Origin: Pseudomonadota bacterium
GTDB lineage: Bacteria; Myxococcota; UBA9042; PHBI01
DNA: 9,354 nucleotides
Direction of reading: 5' to 3'
Assembly (NCBI GenBank): GCA_005788935.1
Contig: SYAK01000285.1
Span: 1-9,354, forward strand
Shown here: positions 7,296 through 9,354 of the stretch, in pieces
Layout of the letters: each line of letters begins with the position of its first letter
Numbering within the stretch: position 1 is the first letter of the stretch
Program-made: the position numbers and the translations under genes
Notes under the pieces: model-generated
Told to the model about the DNA's origin: nothing
Databases searched by the model: none
Seen by the model: the letters and a program-made list of their open reading frames with translations, nothing else

Positions 7296-8171
7296 ATGCG
7301 GCGGTTTCTGGCGGGCGGGCGTCTCGTGCCAGTGGTTGCGTGGGCGGTCGGGTCCCTCGCGGCGGGGTGCGACGCGGACGGCGGCGGTGCGGGCGACGTG
7401 GCTTCGGACGTGGTCGTGGCCGAGGTCGCGCCGAACGAGCGCGCGGCGTGTTCGGGCGGCGGTCGCGGCAGCGCGAGCGGGTGCGCCGAGGGTCAGGTCG
7501 TCGATGCCGACGGGCGTCCTGTGGCTGGGGTGCGGGTGGCGGGCTGCTCTTCGGGCGCCTGTATCACGGGCACCTCGGGGGACGACGGGCGCTTCGCGAT
7601 CCAGGGGCTCCCGGTCGAGCCGCACAAGTTCGAGGTGCTCGCGGTCCCGAAGGGCTTCTTCGCGACGATCTTCTTCGCCGACGTGACGGCTGGGCGCATG
7701 GTCGGTCCGACCCGCCCGGTGGTTCTGCCGCGCCTGCCTGACGGGCGCTCGGAGCCGTTCGACCCGGCTGCGGGCGGCACGCTGTCGCTCGCCGAGGGGG
7801 CCCTCGTCCTCGAGGCCGCCCCAGGTGCGCTCGCGTTTCCGATCGGCGCGGCGAGCGAGGGCGCCACGGCCGCGTTCGTGCCGGTCGAGGACCTGCCCGA
7901 TTACGACGTCTCGCCGTGGGTCGGCCACGAGGTCGGCGCCTTCGCGCTCGTCGTGCATCCCTTCCCGCTGAAGATCGAAGGCGAGGTCAAGGTCACGCTG
8001 ATCCCGCCGTCTGGCGCGGGGGCTGGCCCGTGGGATCTCCACGTCGTCCACGGGTCGTCGGGTCGACTCGAGCGCGTCGGCGCCCTCGAGGACGACGGCG
8101 CGGGCGGGCTGCGGCTCGCGGATCCTGCCGCGCTGGGTTTCGCGACGGTGCTCGTCGCGGTCCCGCGTTGA
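7296..8171 (+). CDS. Predicted lipoprotein with carboxypeptidase-regulatory-like domain
   Basis: Seen: 291 residues from an ATG preceded by a purine-rich, Shine-Dalgarno-like stretch (GAGGAAGGGGGGAT, 7281-7294). The signal peptide ends in a lipobox, LAAGC, with Cys25. A low-complexity Gly/Asp/Ala/Val linker follows (26-50), then a paired Cys52/Cys63. Residues about 63-115 look like a carboxypeptidase-regulatory/CnaB-type beta-sandwich (GQVVDADGRPVAGVRVAGC, then TSGDDGRFAIQGLP), with Cys84/Cys89 as a likely disulfide. The second half (about 150-291) is beta-rich and vaguely like ZU5-type domains of bacterial surface proteins (LSLAEGALVLEAAPGALAFP, later FPLKIEGEVKVTLIPPSG). It should be anchored by lipid to the outer membrane. 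Diverges from the glt-like unit across a 204-bp gap and precedes a second lipoprotein gene. No enzyme motif is visible; a structural or adhesive role is only a guess. Confidence 0.8.
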   Translation: MRRFLAGGRLVPVVAWAVGSLAAGCDADGGGAGDVASDVVVAEVAPNERAACSGGGRGSASGCAEGQVVDADGRPVAGVRVAGCSSGACITGTSGDDGRFAIQGLPVEPHKFEVLAVPKGFFATIFFADVTAGRMVGPTRPVVLPRLPDGRSEPFDPAAGGTLSLAEGALVLEAAPGALAFPIGAASEGATAAFVPVEDLPDYDVSPWVGHEVGAFALVVHPFPLKIEGEVKVTLIPPSGAGAGPWDLHVVHGSSGRLERVGALEDDGAGGLRLADPAALGFATVLVAVPR

Positions 8172-8197
8172 CACGCAACGGACAGGCGCGCATGATT

Positions 8198-8219
8198 GAA
8201 CGCCTCTTGTGAAGCGTTC
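8198..8219 (+). other. Hairpin 1 between the two lipoprotein genes
   Basis: GAACGC (8198-8203) pairs with GCGTTC (8214-8219); after one mismatch, TC/GA extend the stem to a TTGT loop. It begins 26 bases after the stop of the first lipoprotein gene and lies seven bases before a second hairpin. No U-tract follows, so it is not a classical terminator. Confidence 0.45.
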
Positions 8220-8226
8220 CGGCGCC

Positions 8227-8246
8227 TGCGCGGGAAGACCCGCGCA
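8227..8246 (+). terminator. Hairpin 2, strong GC stem, possible attenuator or terminator-like structure
   Basis: TGCGCGGG (8227-8234) and CCCGCGCA (8239-8246) form a perfect 8-bp stem with an AAGA loop. It lies 34 bases before the ATG of the small lipoprotein and directly after hairpin 1. The lack of a T-run argues against a standard intrinsic terminator; an mRNA-stabilising or partial read-through structure between two co-directional genes is as likely. Confidence 0.4.
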
Positions 8247-8280
8247 ACGCCGCCACCGCCCGCCACGGACCGCCCGCACC

Positions 8281-8649
8281 ATGACGACGCACGCTCCGAC
8301 CCGCCAGGCCCCGATTCGCCCGCAGCGCCTTGCCCTGCAGCGGCTCGCCATGGCGTTCGTGGCCGCGGCGGGGCTTGGGGCCTGCGACGAGCCCCCTGGC
8401 CCCTTCGAGCCGTGTCCGCTGTCGCAGAGCATCCTGAACGCCTGCGCCGAGGACGCCGAGGGCACCGTCATTACCTGCGTCGTGGCGCGGCACCCGATGT
8501 GCGCCGAGGGCGTCTGCGCCTCGTGGGAAGGCAGCGACAGCTTCTGCTCGCAGGTCTGTGACACCCACGCCGACTGCCCCGCGGGGTCGTCCTGCCTCGA
8601 CCACCTCGAGCTCTCGTTCTGCGTGCCTGACTCCGTCGTCGCGCCCTGA
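8281..8649 (+). CDS. Small Cys-rich predicted lipoprotein
   Basis: Seen: 122 residues from ATG 8281. The n-region is basic (Arg13, Arg16, Arg21), followed by a hydrophobic stretch and the lipobox LGAC with Cys35. The mature protein holds ten further Cys (45, 55, 66, 74, 79, 89, 93, 99, 105, 114), enough for five disulfides. The block CSQVCDTHADCPAGSSC has the C-x3-C-x5-C-x5-C spacing common in Cys-rich repeats of myxobacterial surface proteins. No good Shine-Dalgarno precedes the chosen ATG; an upstream in-frame GTG at 8209 and a downstream ATG at 8350 are alternatives. The upstream start would make an oddly long Arg-rich leader, and the downstream one leaves no basic n-region, so 8281 is preferred. 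Follows the larger lipoprotein gene by 109 nt with two hairpins between. Its stop lies inside the first unit of a 14-bp tandem repeat. Function unknown; extracytoplasmic. Confidence 0.75.
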   Translation: MTTHAPTRQAPIRPQRLALQRLAMAFVAAAGLGACDEPPGPFEPCPLSQSILNACAEDAEGTVITCVVARHPMCAEGVCASWEGSDSFCSQVCDTHADCPAGSSCLDHLELSFCVPDSVVAP

Positions 8650-8708
8650 TGGTCGCGCCCTGATGGTCGCGCCCTGATGGTCGCGCCCTGATGGTCGCGC
8701 ACTGATGA
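8639..8708. repeat. Five-copy 14-bp tandem repeat
   Basis: The unit TCGCGCCCTGATGG occurs four times without error (8639-8652, 8653-8666, 8667-8680, 8681-8694), followed by a fifth copy with two changes (8695-8708, TCGCGCACTGATGA). The first unit contains the last codons and TGA stop of the Cys-rich lipoprotein gene, so the array seems to have grown out of the gene's 3' end. Because the stop is in the first copy, changes in copy number leave the protein intact. Each junction reads TGATG, a stop overlapping a start. Confidence 0.95.
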
Positions 8709-8718
8709 CGATCCGCGA

Positions 8719-8731
8719 GATCCCCGGGATC
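8719..8731. other. Palindrome between convergent genes
   Basis: GATCCC (8719-8724), a central C, then GGGATC (8726-8731). It overlaps the yraN stop codon (8730-8732) and follows the tandem repeat in the convergent gap. It could end transcription weakly from either side, but there is no T-run. Confidence 0.35.
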
Positions 8732-9167
8732 AGCCCTCGGGGGCCGTGAAGGCGCTGCGGAACCATCGGCAGGCGAGCTCGCCATCATCGGCCGCGAGGG
8801 CTGTGACGACGTCGAAGCGCAGGGTCCTCGGTCGCCAGGGCACACCCTCGGTCGCCGCCGTGGGGCTGTTCGCGGCACGCCACCACGCGAGCCCGGCCCG
8901 CACCACCCGCGCCTGCTTGTCGGGGCCGATCGTGTGCGCCGGGTGCCCTGCGAAGCCGCGGCCGCCCTGACGCTGGGCGCGGACCTCGACAATGACCGCG
9001 ACGTCACCGTCGCGCATCACGAGATCCAGCGCGCACCGACCGGCGCCCGCCGCGACGCCGCGCCTGTTGGCCGCGACGACCCCGAGCCCGCGCGCCTCGA
9101 GAAAGGTCCGCGCCTCAAGCTCCGCCCGGGCGCCGAGGCGCTGTCGGGCCGAGGGCTCACGCGGCAT
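8730..9167 (-). CDS. yraN: YraN family (UPF0102) nuclease-fold protein
   Basis: Seen: 145 residues from the ATG at 9167. It lines up along its length with E. coli YraN: an N-terminal helix ([24 protein letters not shown] is the counterpart of the usual G-x-x-x-E-x-x-A helix), the core strand [10 protein letters not shown], the VEVR strand (60-63), a Lys-containing helix ([14 protein letters not shown]), and RFDVV near the C-terminus. The fold resembles Holliday-junction resolvases and restriction-type PD-(D/E)XK nucleases; the cellular role is unsettled. Asp48, Glu61 and Arg63 are kept, but the Glu of the usual GExD motif is Ala46 (reads CALD, 45-48), and a short Gly/Ala insertion precedes it. 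Start overlaps the rnhB 3' end by 11 nt, a common rnhB-yraN pairing. A start at 9230 would lie deep in rnhB and is less likely. Ribosome binding site is weak; coupling from rnhB probably drives translation. Confidence 0.85.
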   Translation of the reverse strand: MPREPSARQRLGARAELEARTFLEARGLGVVAANRRGVAAGAGRCALDLVMRDGDVAVIVEVRAQRQGGRGFAGHPAHTIGPDKQARVVRAGLAWWRAANSPTAATEGVPWRPRTLRFDVVTALAADDGELACRWFRSAFTAPEG

Positions 9168-9354
9168 CGATCGGGCGTCCGTCGGCGGGCAGCAGCGTGA
9201 AGCTCCGCCGATGCAGTGGGCATGGCCCATGCTGCGCGATGGCGTCGCGGTGGGCGGGCGTCGGGTAGCCGCGGTGGCGATCGAAGCCGTAGACCGGGAA
9301 CTGCGCGTGGGCCGCGTCCATCCAGCGGTCTCGCGTCACCTTGGCGAGGATCGA
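9157..9354 (-). CDS. rnhB: Ribonuclease HII, C-terminal part only
   Basis: Seen: the last 65 residues, open to the right edge. The visible sequence begins [13 protein letters not shown] and continues with [19 protein letters not shown] and [11 protein letters not shown], a textbook RNase HII C-terminus. Family knowledge: RNase HII cuts RNA in RNA-DNA hybrids and starts removal of single ribonucleotides misincorporated in DNA; the Asp in the VTRD motif is expected to be the fourth acidic active-site residue, and it is present here. The other catalytic acids lie outside the window. It overlaps yraN by 11 nt. In many bacteria this pair follows rplS/trmD, which may lie to the right. Confidence 0.93.
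   Translation of the reverse strand, partial: SILAKVTRDRWMDAAHAQFPVYGFDRHRGYPTPAHRDAIAQHGPCPLHRRSFTLLPADGRPIDAA

Noticed and set aside
7092..8702. N-terminal extension of the GltC-like frame by over 500 codons.
   Set aside because: It runs antisense through both lipoprotein genes and the tandem repeat and would bury the signal peptide. The GTG at 7091 has a ribosome binding site and an upstream promoter.
8639..8708. Tandem array considered as a CRISPR.
   Set aside because: The 14-bp units are directly head to tail without spacers, and no cas gene is present.
8719..8731. Palindrome as a strong bidirectional terminator.
   Set aside because: The stem is only 6 bp and neither side has a T-run, so it is listed only as a weak site.
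9168..9230. Longer YraN from a start at 9230.
   Set aside because: The extra 21 residues lie inside the conserved RNase HII C-terminus, contain odd Cys and do not resemble YraN; the family match begins after the ATG at 9167.

Overview
The window is roughly two-thirds G+C, and almost every codon third position in its genes is G or C. Its gene families (an FHA protein of AgmX/PglI type, large periplasmic TPR proteins of the gliding-motility family, Cys-rich lipoproteins) point to a deltaproteobacterium in the wide sense, most likely Myxococcota. The species cannot be read from the sequence.

Positions 1-7091 (minus strand) hold a compact five-gene unit, read from right to left. It starts with a GltC-like secreted TPR protein (7091-5460), followed by a 1042-residue GltD/AgmU-like TPR protein (5359-2231) and a GltE/AglT-like TPR protein (2229-1117). 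An 83-residue secreted GltF/CglF-like protein (1092-841) and an FHA-domain protein of the GltG (AgmX/PglI) type (797 to beyond the left edge) complete it. Gene order and architecture match the core of the trans-envelope Glt gliding machinery of Myxococcus xanthus and of its paralogue, the Nfs spore-coat export machine. The inferred design is a cytoplasmic FHA module on an inner-membrane protein connected to a chain of periplasmic TPR proteins. Whether this copy serves motility, polysaccharide export or something else cannot be decided here. A good sigma70-type promoter (TTGCCA, 17 bp, TACAGT) lies upstream of the first gene, and a 9-bp inverted repeat directly abuts its -35 box.

Positions 7296-8649 (plus strand, divergent) encode two predicted lipoproteins: a beta-rich protein with a carboxypeptidase-regulatory-like domain, and a small Cys-rich protein. 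Two adjacent hairpins lie between them. The second gene ends in a 14-bp tandem repeat (8639-8708) that forms a chain of five-codon start-stop frames linked by TGATG overlaps.

Positions 8730-9354 (minus strand) hold the housekeeping pair rnhB (3' end only) and yraN, overlapping by 11 nt and convergent with the lipoproteins. The YraN protein has lost the usual Glu of its GExD motif. No RNA genes, insertion sequences, CRISPR arrays or phage genes were seen, and no stretch over 300 bases lacks a gene.
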